Of a stretch of DNA of 64,000 nt, positions 17,701 through 25,426 are shown piece after piece. Source of the stretch: JBGSMF01 sp964651475. Its GTDB lineage: Bacteria > Chloroflexota > Anaerolineae > Fen-1058. Position 1 is the first letter of the stretch, and each line of letters starts with the position of its first letter. The translations under genes and the position numbers were made by a program. Location: assembly GCA_964651475.1 (NCBI GenBank), contig CAZYXV010000001.1, positions 186,001 to 250,000 on the forward strand, in the 5' to 3' direction. Under the pieces are notes generated by a model. The model was not told the origin of the DNA, did no database searches, and worked only from the letters and a program-made list of their open reading frames with translations.

Positions 17701-20700
17701 TGAGTTGAACAGCACTCGACCCTTTAGCCTGACGCCCGCCGTGGCGCTGAGCGGAATCTCGCCCAATCGCTACTTTCAATATCAGGCCGCGCTGGCAAGC
17801 GACAACCCGGCCTACTCGCCGCAGTTGCGGCAGGTGGACATCGGCCCGGCGCACAGCGCCGTGACGGCCACGCAGGGCAGTTGCATCGCGCCCACCTACA
17901 ACACCTTCACGTGCAATCTGGGTATCATTCCCAGCGGTGGAGTCGTCACCGTGGCCGCCGGCGCGTGGATCAATCCGTGGGCCTTGGGCATCATCACCAA
18001 TACCGCCGCCATCACCGCCGAAACGCCCGATTCGGATCCGTTGAATAACACCGCCGTCGCCACCGCAACGGTAGAGGGCGAAGCCAATCTCATCATTGAA
18101 AAATACGACGAGGATTGGAACGACGGCACGGACCCCGTCAGCCCAGGCGGGCCAATGATTTATACCCTGCTCGTTCGCAATGCCGGCCCGAGCACAGCCC
18201 GCTCTGTGGTAGTTACAGACGCCATGCCGGGCACTGTCATCACCGTGACCGCGCCCGACGATTGGAATCCATGCCAATTCACGGGCCAGCTCGTCACGTG
18301 CACCATCGCCAACCTTGGGCCGACGGGGTACAACTGGCAGCAAGTGTACGACTGGGAAGAAATCGTCATCACGGCCATCGCGCCCCTGGCGACGGGCATC
18401 GTCACCAACACTGCCGGCGCCGCGGCCGCCACGCCCGAGTTGCGCCCCGGCGACAATATCACCTACGAAACCACCCTCGTCACACCGGTAGCGGACGTGT
18501 GGGTCGAAAAGATTGCCAGCCCCAATCCGGTCGAGCCTGGCCAGACGCTCGTGTACACTATCACCGTCACCAATAACGGTCCCTACACCGCCACCAACGT
18601 AATCGTGACGGACACCTTGCCGGCCGGCCTGACGGGCACGCCCGTCGGCGGCAGCGAGTGGACGTGCAGCCCGCCAGGCAACCGGGTAGTTTGCCGGTTG
18701 AACCATTCACTGGCGGCGACGCAATCCGCCGCGTTTGTCATCACCACCAGCGCGCCCCAAAGCGGGTTCCTGGTGAATCACGCGCACGTCACGGCGGACC
18801 AGTACGACATCGAGCCGGACAACAACTGGGACTCGGCGTACACAGCCGTGCTGGCAGTAGCGGATCTTTCCATCAGCAAGTATGACACACCCGATCCCGT
18901 AGACACTGGCGCGCCGCTCACGTATACCCTCGTCGTCACCAACACCGGGCCTGCGCCCGCCGGCGTGTTGACCACCTCGCTGCAAGCGTCAAACGGAATC
19001 GCCTTCGATATCCCCATCATGGCAGGGCGCGCCAGGCCGTACCGCTCCAGCATCCACCTCACTAATGTGCCTGGCTATATCAACAACGTGACCGTCACAC
19101 TCCGCAACCTGAGCCACTCGTATCCCGCCGACCTCAGCATCCTGCTGGTGGGGCCGAATGGACAAAGCGTGGTGCTCATGAGCAGCGCCGGCGGCGGCAC
19201 GGCTGTAAACAATCTGACCCTCAGATTCAACGACGCGGGCGTTTCAATGAGCGAGCCGCTCACGTCCACCGTCGTCTACCGCCCCACCAACAACGGCCTT
19301 AGCATGGACTTTCCGCCTCCAGCGCCTTCCAGCCCGTATGGCGGCAGTCTGTCAACGTTTATCGGCAGCGACCCGAACGGCCCCTGGCGCCTGTACGTGA
19401 TGGACACGGTTTACTCGGATGACGGGCAAATCGCTGATGGCTGGAGATTGCAAATAAGCACCGCCACAACCGACACTGTCACCCTGACCGACACCCTGCC
19501 CGCCGGCCTGACCAACGTGCAGCTCGCCGCGCCGCCGGCCGGTTGGCAATGCGATCTCGCCGGCAGTGCGCTGGCGTGCCAAACCAATTATTTCGCCGTG
19601 GGTACTCCAGCGATCTTTACGATTAATGCCACCGCGCCCCTCACCGGCGGCGTCATCACCAACACGGCCAGCATCACATCTACCATCACCGATATGGATC
19701 AGCGCAATAATACCGTCGCCATCACCACCACAGTCTCGTCGGCGGCGGACCTGGGCATTGCCAAACGCGCAAACGCCAGCACGGTGTACCTGGGCGATCC
19801 CATCACCTATACGCTGAGCATCAGCAACAATGGCCCTAGCGCCATCCTGTCGCCCGTGGTGGTGACGGACCGTCTGCCCGCCGGGCTGGCCGGTGTGGTG
19901 GTCTACAGCGGCGCGTGGACGTGCGACACGTCGGCTTTGCCGCTGCTCACCTGCACCATCGGCGCTTTGCCGCTCGGGCCTGCGCCCGACATCGTCGTCG
20001 CCGCCACCGCGCCCGCCACCGACGGCATCATCACCAACACAGCCAGCGTCACATCTACCATCACCGATATGGATCAGCGCAATAATACCGTCGCCATCAC
20101 CACCACAGTCTCGTCGGCGGCGGACCTGGGCATTGCCAAACGCGCAAACGCCAGCACGGTGTACCTGGGCGATCCCATCACCTATACGCTGAGCATCAGC
20201 AACAATGGCCCTAGCGCCATCCTGTCGCCCGTGGTGGTGACGGACCGTCTGCCCGCCGGGCTGGCCGGTGTGGTGGTCTACAGCGGCGCGTGGACGTGCG
20301 ACACGTCGGCTTTGCCGCTGCTCACCTGCACCATCGGCGCTTTGCCGCTCGGGCCTGCGCCCGACATCGTCATCGCCGCCACCGTGCCCGCTACCACCAG
20401 CGTGCTCGTCAACACGGCCAGCGTCGCTTCAATGGCGCGCGATCCAAACACAACCAACAACACCGACTCGGTAACGACGAACGTCACTGAGCACCCCATC
20501 ATGGGACTGATGGCGTACAACAGTAGCCCGACTGTGATTGGAAATCCCACTTTTCTCACGGCCACCTTCTCGACGGGCGAGAACGTATCTTTTGCGTGGG
20601 ACTTGGGCGACGGCAGCGTAGCGAGCGGTGCGACCGTATCTCACACGTTCGCGCTGGTCGGGGCCTACACGGCCACCGTCACCGCCAGCAACAGCGTGGG

Positions 20701-21391
20701 CGACGTCGTCGCTACAACTCGCGTCACCATCATCCCGATGCCTCTGCGACACATCTACCTGCCCATCGTATGCAAACAGTGCGTTTACGCGCCGGACCTG
20801 GTTATAGACAGCCTGATTGTCACCAGCAACGCTGTCACCGTGACCATCAAGAACCAGGGCGACGCCCCGGTCACGAGCATATTCACGCACGAGTTTTGGG
20901 TTGACGTTTACGTCAATCCTGATACTCCCCCTCAGCGTGTTGACCAGAGATGGGATTACGTGGGGCCGCAGGGCCTGGCCTGGGGCATCACCGCAGACGC
21001 GCTACCCTTGAATCCGGGCGACGTGCTCACACTCACCGCGCGCGCCGGGGCGACGGTTACTCAGACGGTGGGCGGCGCGTACTTCCGCTCAGATTATAGC
21101 TTTGTCACGTGGACGCTGCCAGTAAATACGCCGATTTGGGCGCAGGTGGATTCGACCAGCAATCCCAATGCAGTGTATGGCGCAGTGCAAGAAAACCACG
21201 AGATTCTCAACCAGAGCTATAACAACATCACGGGGCCAGTATATTCATCCGCTTTGACGAGCGAGGCAAAAAAGCCGGCGGCTATCGTCAGAACCAATCG
21301 GCCCAAGAGCCGACCTCTAGGATCCATCTTTTTCGAAGCTGTAACCAATGCCTCGGCTAGTCTCGATGGTTATCGGCCACCCAGGTGGTGA
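11753..21391 (+). CDS. Giant secreted multidomain surface protein (beta-helix, DUF11, LamG, P-domain-like, PKD)
   Basis: The 3212-residue protein has a signal peptide (LTLAFFFLVVSVLGLALS). Residues 60-960 form two right-handed beta-helix blocks, each closed by a CIDAADP or AIDQGRN-type motif ahead of a (M/L)GA(F/Y)E motif. DUF11 repeats start near 967, 1097, 1217, 1343, 1463, 1588, 2111, 2246, 2370, 2665 and 2790. A LamG-like domain lies at about 1736-1955, a proprotein-convertase P-domain-like module at about 2430-2570 (inside a DUF11 unit), a PKD domain at 2920-2995 (FAWDLGDG) and a YLPIV plus CARDB-like tail after 3000. It is probably an exposed adhesin or matrix protein. GGAGGGG precedes the start. 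Two internal near-exact DNA duplications show recent repeat growth. Confidence 0.88.
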   Translation: MYIKRFIHVLTLAFFFLVVSVLGLALSANPPQTVQASPNQPSFAPADVEVVELVPDAPARAAPARLELNGSYNVYYVASPCDGVPAPCYTSVQAAIDAAHTPTDLIKVAAGTYSGVVLRGGTLQTAYISKTLILQGGYTTSDWNTPDPVAHRTVLDAGGGGRVIFMTNTVTATVAGFDIRNGRVTSAGGGGVYVGNGNLTLQDNRIYNNVFNSASSNNGGGGILIAMGSSTLQDNEIYNNTANITTTQGGSGGGGVYVYEGNATLERNAIWGNQSRVVASSGSIEGGGGGGIFIRSASGAYTSVIRDNRISTNTVTLSGQMIQSGGGGVYVYRDDTLVELNEIYNNTANTTASDDGGGGLYVHCHLGCAPHVTQNKVYNNSLPGGSVNQRGGGVYVYASGALVERNAIYDNTAHQGGGLAIDISSTTVQNNLIYSNTAADGGGIFTYQSVGTSNPTLVNNTIYSNQANPGSGGGIHRASGSPTIRNNIIANNTGYGVYAIGFAVYYSDFSNNSAGTCILGTTCTAVEHNIFSDPLFKNPPVNLRLQSSSPCIDAADPSNYPATDYDGYARPFGQYADMGAFEFYAGDCFAQVPPDTRVYTNAQTAIDVAGSGALVKLAGTCADVGQRAGLWQLAYVSKTVTLRGGYTTTNWDTSNPTANPTTLDAMGQGRAIYITGNIAPTVEGLRITGGDASLGGGANQGGGVHVVTATATLKNCQVFSNTAQLGGGMFNLSSDSKLVNVNFYRNTAQTGAGMYNTNSAPRLVNVTFNGNTASASGGGMANAAGSSPTLANVTFSGNAASTSGGGIYNANSAPQIVNVTLSSNSAGQGGGVFNSSSNPTITNSILWSNASGQISGTGSLSVSYCLVQGGYAGGSHIISGDPLFVRDPGAGADATWGTDDDDYGDLRLRSTSPAIDQGRNAAVPPDTLDLDGDGNTAETLPLDMAGNPRINGTPPVVDLGAYEATIADLRLTKTVVPSTLVSPGDLVTYTLTFSNAGPSIAPNVVVADQVPISLTQISFTSTGALVTPVPGVTYTWQVTNLNPGDGGVIIVNGVVKSGLPNYATFTNTASITSTAVDTDTANNGGSAALTVTVPVLSIGKQAARDPVPAGKVLTYTLTVTNSGDIAATGVTITDTLPANTAFRSADSGGVLVGSQVRWTGLTVGIGSHLSVRFSVTVTKPLPNGTLLHNDEYGVTSVQGASAAGAPLAVTVTSAPDVSIRKTATPTTAIPGQPITFTLTFSNAGNDTAANVVVTDIVPVELTGVSFAPIGVAVTDTLAAPPFVWDVQDLLPDASGAIRINGTVRTGLPNHATFTNLADIATSGVETNTTDNSHSVLVMVTAPALSIDKVAIPDPVPAGEVLTYTLTVTNSGDIAATGVTITDTLPANTAFRSADSGGVLVGSQVRWTGLTVGIGSHLSVRFSVTVTKPLPNGTLLHNDEYGVTSVQGASAAGAPLAVTVTSAPDVSIRKTATPTMAAPGQAVTYTLVFTNVGNDTAANVVITDIVPISFTVQSIMSSGVNITDTHAIPPYVWSVQDLLPDAGGLIVINGMISPTLRAGNTFTNTALIAADAEINTANNSSGAPVIVPNANLAITKTAWPDPAIAGESLYYTITIVNLGPDPAYGVVLSDTLPPSTTLHTVDQTDYFFQDPFGPDGGEGWNIAWHDGRPNIPTDNWIEMANPITPTGVYTSRVMDGYNAVTWNRLAWIPRRPYGKALPDGGQAETAYDLGNANMSGNALLLHLDEAGPTSTFSDTSGLNHIGACPAAIGETCPTPGALGRLGSALSFDGALSQTIVVADDADPTRFAMELWVRSSVVTNTSFILRTDAVTSAVRPGHYSQLLGISGSKFIYYVNDGAGKTIASQSDVMTDTWYHVVGTAQSGGEIRLYVNGALEARQSGIRTLWVGGTQYRLGASYGLPGAARYFSGDLDEVAVYSRTLSTAEIADHYLRGALRMDFQVRSCDDEACAGESFVGPGGLLTTTYSELNSTRPFSLTPAVALSGISPNRYFQYQAALASDNPAYSPQLRQVDIGPAHSAVTATQGSCIAPTYNTFTCNLGIIPSGGVVTVAAGAWINPWALGIITNTAAITAETPDSDPLNNTAVATATVEGEANLIIEKYDEDWNDGTDPVSPGGPMIYTLLVRNAGPSTARSVVVTDAMPGTVITVTAPDDWNPCQFTGQLVTCTIANLGPTGYNWQQVYDWEEIVITAIAPLATGIVTNTAGAAAATPELRPGDNITYETTLVTPVADVWVEKIASPNPVEPGQTLVYTITVTNNGPYTATNVIVTDTLPAGLTGTPVGGSEWTCSPPGNRVVCRLNHSLAATQSAAFVITTSAPQSGFLVNHAHVTADQYDIEPDNNWDSAYTAVLAVADLSISKYDTPDPVDTGAPLTYTLVVTNTGPAPAGVLTTSLQASNGIAFDIPIMAGRARPYRSSIHLTNVPGYINNVTVTLRNLSHSYPADLSILLVGPNGQSVVLMSSAGGGTAVNNLTLRFNDAGVSMSEPLTSTVVYRPTNNGLSMDFPPPAPSSPYGGSLSTFIGSDPNGPWRLYVMDTVYSDDGQIADGWRLQISTATTDTVTLTDTLPAGLTNVQLAAPPAGWQCDLAGSALACQTNYFAVGTPAIFTINATAPLTGGVITNTASITSTITDMDQRNNTVAITTTVSSAADLGIAKRANASTVYLGDPITYTLSISNNGPSAILSPVVVTDRLPAGLAGVVVYSGAWTCDTSALPLLTCTIGALPLGPAPDIVVAATAPATDGIITNTASVTSTITDMDQRNNTVAITTTVSSAADLGIAKRANASTVYLGDPITYTLSISNNGPSAILSPVVVTDRLPAGLAGVVVYSGAWTCDTSALPLLTCTIGALPLGPAPDIVIAATVPATTSVLVNTASVASMARDPNTTNNTDSVTTNVTEHPIMGLMAYNSSPTVIGNPTFLTATFSTGENVSFAWDLGDGSVASGATVSHTFALVGAYTATVTASNSVGDVVATTRVTIIPMPLRHIYLPIVCKQCVYAPDLVIDSLIVTSNAVTVTIKNQGDAPVTSIFTHEFWVDVYVNPDTPPQRVDQRWDYVGPQGLAWGITADALPLNPGDVLTLTARAGATVTQTVGGAYFRSDYSFVTWTLPVNTPIWAQVDSTSNPNAVYGAVQENHEILNQSYNNITGPVYSSALTSEAKKPAAIVRTNRPKSRPLGSIFFEAVTNASASLDGYRPPRW
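15083..16175 (+). repeat. Internal duplication, period 744 bp
   Basis: About 345 bp (15085-15431) recur without a visible change at 15829-16175. The copies are 744 bp (248 codons) apart, so the unit covers two DUF11 domains, with a diverged domain between the identical parts. Confidence 0.85.
19672..20368 (+). repeat. Internal tandem duplication, period 375 bp
   Basis: About 320 bp from 19672 recur directly downstream from 20047; landmark TACCATCACCGATATGGATC lies at 19681 and 20056. The 125-codon unit is one DUF11 domain. Confidence 0.85.
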
Positions 21392-21419
21392 ACGCAGCTC
21401 ACCGAGGAGAATTTTTAAA

Positions 21420-21986
21420 ATGAGCACAGAAACTCAAACAGACAAGGGCACAATGTTCAGGGCTGGCATCGTCATTCCTTTAGTGATCCTAGCCTTTTTT
21501 GCAGGAGCGCTGTTGTTAATCGCCTGGCTGCCTGCGATGGTGCAAGCTGCGCCGGCAGCTTTGCCGCCCCGTCCCTCGCCCACCCCCACCAACGAGCCGG
21601 TGGTAACACCACCCGCAACCCCACCAACGGGCGTACCCACTTCTCAACCAGCCCACCGGGCGCCGGCCGCCTCGGCATTGATCCGCTTGCAGGCTTACTT
21701 TGACCCTGCCCGGATACCATGGCAAACGCTGTGGACGGTTGTTCAATGGCAAGATGGTCAGGGCGAGTGGCATAACGTTGACGGCTGGCAAGGCACATTC
21801 GACGAGGTGACGGGCAACGAAGGCCAAAAAGTATGGTGGGTGGCCAAAGCCCACCTGGGCACAGGGCCATTTCGTTGGATGATTTACAATAGCAACACCG
21901 GCAAGATATTCGCGGTGAGCAATCACTTTTATCTGCCGGCCGCGCTCGACCAGGCTGTGATTGTTCAAGTGCAACTTGCGCCGTAG
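21420..21986 (+). CDS. Hypothetical exported protein with Pro/Thr linker
   Basis: A 188-residue protein with a hydrophobic segment at about residues 17-38 (IVIPLVILAFFAGALLLIAW), either a signal peptide or anchor, then a Pro/Thr-rich linker (about 48-82). A Trp-rich beta domain (VVQWQDGQGEWHNVDGWQGT) of about 100 residues follows, with no family I recognise. The ATG at 21420 has GAGGAG about 8 nt upstream. It starts 28 nt after the giant surface-protein gene and shares its transcript up to the terminator at 22004, so it may act in assembly or attachment of that protein. This link is inferred from position only. Confidence 0.75.
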   Translation: MSTETQTDKGTMFRAGIVIPLVILAFFAGALLLIAWLPAMVQAAPAALPPRPSPTPTNEPVVTPPATPPTGVPTSQPAHRAPAASALIRLQAYFDPARIPWQTLWTVVQWQDGQGEWHNVDGWQGTFDEVTGNEGQKVWWVAKAHLGTGPFRWMIYNSNTGKIFAVSNHFYLPAALDQAVIVQVQLAP

Positions 21987-22003
21987 GCCCGATAAGTGAT
22001 CAG

Positions 22004-22035
22004 CCTCCCGCAGGGCGCAAACTGCGGGAGGTTTT
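22004..22035 (+). terminator. Intrinsic terminator of the surface-protein operon
   Basis: A perfect 10-bp stem (CCTCCCGCAG with CTGCGGGAGG, 8-nt loop) followed by TTTT lies 18 nt after the stop at 21986. Confidence 0.85.
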
Positions 22036-22118
22036 AAAATATTGTATAATAGAGGCGCGGGAAATATCATCCGCAAAAGTCTCTAAAAACTCGCGTCGCT
22101 TTTATTGGGAGGCACCTA

Positions 22119-24002
22119 ATGCGCAAGCGGCTCATCGTCCCCATACTCGGCCTGCTCCTCGTGGCGGTTCTTGCCCGGCCCGCTTTGGCCCAAGATCAAG
22201 GTCTGTACGCCGACCGCTACGACGTAGAAATCATCGTCTTGCCCAACGGCAACATGCGCGTCATCGAGCGGCAGACGATTGTCTTTACGCGGGGCAGCTT
22301 TCACGAGGGCTTTGCCATCATCCCCACCAACCGCGTCCAAGACATCAGCGATGTGCAAGTCGTGGGCGATGGCAAGCTGTACACGCAGGGATACGGGCGG
22401 GCGGGCACGTTTAACGTCGAAACCCAAGACGACCAGCTTGTCGTGACGTGGAATTTTGATTACGTTTCAAACTCGACACACGTGTATGAACTGCGCTACA
22501 CCGTCAGGGGTGGGCTGCGCTACTATCCAGAATACGGAGAGGCGTGGTGGAAAGCCATTCCCCCCGAACACGCTTATCCTATCCGCAACGCCACCGTTCG
22601 CGTCAAACTGCCGCCCGGCGCCACCATCCTGACCGACCCACAGAGCGGAAAGGATTATGCTGGTGCGGCGCCGGACATTGCTCAAACCGCGGTGGCCACC
22701 GACCGGCTGGAGGCGTTGTTCACCATCAATCGCGTCATTGACGAAAACCAAGAAGTAGAAGTGCGCGTGCGCTTTACGCCGGGGGTGGTGGCCGGGCAGG
22801 CGCCCGCCTGGCAGGCTGAATTTGACCAACAACAAGCGTGGAACGACACCTATCGCCCCACAGCCAACCTTGGGCTTGGGGTGCTGGGCGCTGTCATCTT
22901 GATAGGGGGCCCTCTGCTGGTGCTGGCCGCATGGTACACCATCGGGCGCGATCCTTCCGTCGGGTTGATGGCCGATCAAGTCAGCAGCCTGCCAGCCAAC
23001 ACACCTCCCGGGCTGGTCGGCGCGCTGGTAGACGAAAAGGCCGATATCCAAGACATTCTGGCAACATTGATTGACCTGGCGCGGCGCGGCTACCTCACCA
23101 TTAGCGAAGAGCAAGGCAAGGGTCTGTTTGCCTCGCGCGATTTCGTCTATCGCAGCACCGGTAAAGCTCTTGATGGCCTGCGTCCCTACGAACAACTCTT
23201 TATGGGCGAGTTTTTTGGCGGGCGTTCCGAGCGCCGCCTTTCGGCTCTAAAAAACAAGTTCTACACCGCCTTGCCCAAATTACAAGCAGCGCTATACAAG
23301 GAGCTCGTCCAAGAAAACTTTTTCACGTCCAGCCCAGAAAGTGTGCGCCAGCGCTATGGCTGCGCCGGCATCCTGCTGCTCATCCTGGCTATCGGCGGCG
23401 GGATTGGGGCAAGCACACTGGTCTCGAACTATGTAGACACATTGTTTTGCCCCTTTGTGGGGTTAGCCGCCGCGGCCATCACACTCCTCGTCGGCGGGCA
23501 GTACATGCCGCACAAGACGCGCAAGGGCGCAGAAGCGGCCAGCGTGTGGCGCGCCTTTAAAGCCTATTTAGCGCAAATTGAAAAATACAACCTGCCTGAA
23601 GCGCGCGCGCGCTTTGACGAGTACTTGCCTTACGCCGTGGCCTTTGGATTGGAGCGCGGCCTGATCCGCAAATTCGCTTCCGTCCAAGCGCCTATGCCCA
23701 TCTGGTATATGCCTTACCGCCCCCCCTACGTTCCGCACCACGGCCACGAAGAGCGCCCGTCAGAGCAGGCTTTGCCGGCCGGCGGATTTGGAAAAGAAGG
23801 CTTGCCTTCTGTGCAGCAAATGAGCGATGGCATGGCCGGCTCATTGCAAAACATGAGCGACGGATTGATCTCGATGTTCAACTCGGCTTCCAAAACATTC
23901 ACCAGTCAGCCCAGCTCGTCCGGCAGCGGCCGCGGGTGGAGCGGCGGGGGCGGCTTTCGCGGCGGCGGAGGCGGCGGAGGCGGCGCGCGAGGATTCCGCT
24001 AA
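22119..24002 (+). CDS. DUF2207 membrane protein
   Basis: The 627-residue protein has a signal peptide cleaved near ALAQD. An extracytoplasmic beta-sandwich domain (about residues 30-230) with the DUF2207 pattern (YDVEIIVLPNGNMRVIE) comes next, then a membrane span at about 250-270. A cytoplasmic winged-helix-like region (LIDLARRGYLTISEE) near 310 and two further spans at about 420-470 follow. The tail is almost pure glycine with Ser/Arg (SGGGGFRGGGGGG), the usual DUF2207 end. The family is widespread and of unknown function. The next gene starts 23 nt downstream and also joins membrane spans to a small helical module. Confidence 0.88.
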   Translation: MRKRLIVPILGLLLVAVLARPALAQDQGLYADRYDVEIIVLPNGNMRVIERQTIVFTRGSFHEGFAIIPTNRVQDISDVQVVGDGKLYTQGYGRAGTFNVETQDDQLVVTWNFDYVSNSTHVYELRYTVRGGLRYYPEYGEAWWKAIPPEHAYPIRNATVRVKLPPGATILTDPQSGKDYAGAAPDIAQTAVATDRLEALFTINRVIDENQEVEVRVRFTPGVVAGQAPAWQAEFDQQQAWNDTYRPTANLGLGVLGAVILIGGPLLVLAAWYTIGRDPSVGLMADQVSSLPANTPPGLVGALVDEKADIQDILATLIDLARRGYLTISEEQGKGLFASRDFVYRSTGKALDGLRPYEQLFMGEFFGGRSERRLSALKNKFYTALPKLQAALYKELVQENFFTSSPESVRQRYGCAGILLLILAIGGGIGASTLVSNYVDTLFCPFVGLAAAAITLLVGGQYMPHKTRKGAEAASVWRAFKAYLAQIEKYNLPEARARFDEYLPYAVAFGLERGLIRKFASVQAPMPIWYMPYRPPYVPHHGHEERPSEQALPAGGFGKEGLPSVQQMSDGMAGSLQNMSDGLISMFNSASKTFTSQPSSSGSGRGWSGGGGFRGGGGGGGGARGFR

Positions 24003-24025
24003 AACACGAGGGAAAGGGGAAAAGC

Positions 24026-24544
24026 ATGGCAACTGGACGCATCATCGGTCTGATTTTACTGGCGGCCGGATTGTTGTTTTGCGCGTTGGGTGGATTGTGG
24101 GGCGCCGCCAATCTCGCCTCTGGCAAGACGGAAATCACCGGCATGATTTTTGCATTGGGCGCGTTTTTCATCGTCGCCGCGCCGCTGCTGGGCGTTGGGG
24201 CGTTCTTGTTTACGCGCGGCGGTGCGGAAGAAAAAGAGCGGGCCGAAATCGAGCAGCAGCGCAAAATCTTGGGAATGATCCAGGCGCAAGGCAAGGTCCG
24301 CATCTCTGATGCGGCGCTCGAGCTAAAAGCAAGCCGCGAACAGGTAAAGCAGTGGGTCTACGACCTGGCCGGCAAGGGATTGTTTTCAGGCTATACCAAC
24401 TGGGAAGAGGGCGTGTTGTACAGCGTGCATGCCTCACAGATGAGAGATAAGGGCAACTGCCCCAGTTGCGGCGGCAAGCTGGAACTGGCCGGCAAAGGCG
24501 TGGTGCACTGCCCTTATTGCAAAGCAGAAATCTTTCTGGGTTAG
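24026..24544 (+). CDS. Membrane protein with winged-helix-like and zinc-ribbon modules
   Basis: This 172-residue protein has two membrane spans (about residues 5-27 and 38-60), then a charged helix (EEKERAEIEQQRKILGMIQ) and a winged-helix-like module (VRISDAALELKASREQVKQW). It ends with a zinc ribbon with two CPxC knuckles (CPSCGGKLELAGKGVVHCPY, then C). I start at the ATG at 24026, with GGAAAGGGGA upstream; the longer frame runs into the DUF2207 gene. It is probably co-transcribed with DUF2207, and a membrane-tethered sensor or adaptor is possible. I do not recognise a named family. Confidence 0.78.
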   Translation: MATGRIIGLILLAAGLLFCALGGLWGAANLASGKTEITGMIFALGAFFIVAAPLLGVGAFLFTRGGAEEKERAEIEQQRKILGMIQAQGKVRISDAALELKASREQVKQWVYDLAGKGLFSGYTNWEEGVLYSVHASQMRDKGNCPSCGGKLELAGKGVVHCPYCKAEIFLG

Positions 24545-24599
24545 CGCGCCAAGGTAGACCCCCTCGCAAGATTGATGCGCGCCGGGCGCAAGCAGGCCA

Positions 24600-24627
24600 T
24601 TGACCACTTGCGAGAATCAGCTATAAT
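24600..24627 (+). promoter_or_regulatory. Sigma-70 promoter of the 24726 gene
   Basis: TTGACC (24600-24605) and a perfect TATAAT (24622-24627) are spaced 16 nt apart, about 100 nt before the ATG. Confidence 0.65.
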
Positions 24628-24725
24628 TTACAGTGTAGCGATTGCCACTATCATCTGGCACAATCAAGCCATTCAAATACCAGGCCGTTGCCGGCCTGGC
24701 CCATACATAAAAGGAGAGGCGAATC

Positions 24726-25244
24726 ATGAGTGATTTTTTGGGCAAGATCATGGACGAACGCGGCGGCTTGGAAAAACTCGTCGGCAAGATTCCGGGCTAC
24801 AAAGGCTATAAAGAAAAAGAGCTGCGCCGCGAGGCCGACCGGCTGCTGCGTGAAACATTGGCGCGCCAGTTCGAGGCGCAATGGCAGCGCCTGGCCGACC
24901 TTCAAAAGCAACTGTTATCCTCCGGCGGCATTCTGTACGTGGACGATCTGGACAGCGCCGTCACGCGCCTGCGCGGGTTCATTGACAAACTCAAGACAGC
25001 GCCCATGGGATATAGCGGCCTCTTCGACGCCATCAAGGTTAAAGAGGACGACCTGGACAAACTGTACCAGTTTGATAACCAACTGGCCGACAACGTAGGC
25101 AACATCTCGACGGCCATAGATGGCGTGCAATCGGCCATAGACGCGCAGCAGGGCATTCCCGAGTCCATCCGCGAACTGGACAAATTGTGCCGCCAGCTCA
25201 ACGTGCTATTCGACCAGCGCAAGGGCGTGCTGGCAGGCGAGTGA
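24726..25244 (+). CDS. Conserved-looking helical hypothetical protein
   Basis: A 172-residue, highly charged, almost entirely alpha-helical protein with no signal peptide or membrane span. Residues 30-70 and 110-165 have heptad-like spacing (EADRLLRETLARQFEAQWQR; LDKLYQFDNQLADNV), so coiled-coil pairing is likely. It has a strong AAGGAG ribosome site, its own promoter and its own terminator, so it is a monocistronic, probably well-expressed gene. No catalytic motif is seen. Proteins of this shape often bind membranes or SPFH assemblies, but nothing here proves that. Confidence 0.7.
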   Translation: MSDFLGKIMDERGGLEKLVGKIPGYKGYKEKELRREADRLLRETLARQFEAQWQRLADLQKQLLSSGGILYVDDLDSAVTRLRGFIDKLKTAPMGYSGLFDAIKVKEDDLDKLYQFDNQLADNVGNISTAIDGVQSAIDAQQGIPESIRELDKLCRQLNVLFDQRKGVLAGE

Positions 25245-25295
25245 TGCGCACGATGCTTTGCTAACGTTGGCATTCTGATACAGTGGACGCAAACG

Positions 25296-25325
25296 AGCGG
25301 GCAGCAATCGCCCGCTTTTGTTTTT
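25296..25325 (+). terminator. Intrinsic terminator after the 24726 gene
   Basis: AGCGGGC and GCCCGCT form a 7-bp stem with a 7-nt loop, followed by TTTTGTTTTT. It argues that the long frame open from 25283 does not start before this point. Confidence 0.8.
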
Positions 25326-25426
25326 GGGGCGTATCGTTACCGCCCACAAGCATCACGTACATGGATGTGACACAATTGCGCGAATCTTGCTATCCCGTAA
25401 ACATGGATTTGTCATACAATAAAAGA

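Noticed and set aside
17426..18706. 426-codon minus-strand frame in the giant gene
   Set aside because: Low stop-codon density on the other strand of a GC-rich repeat gene; no start signal or motif.
25283..25426. Upstream extension of the S1-kinase
   Set aside because: It would begin inside an intrinsic terminator (25296-25325), and the added residues have no S1 similarity.
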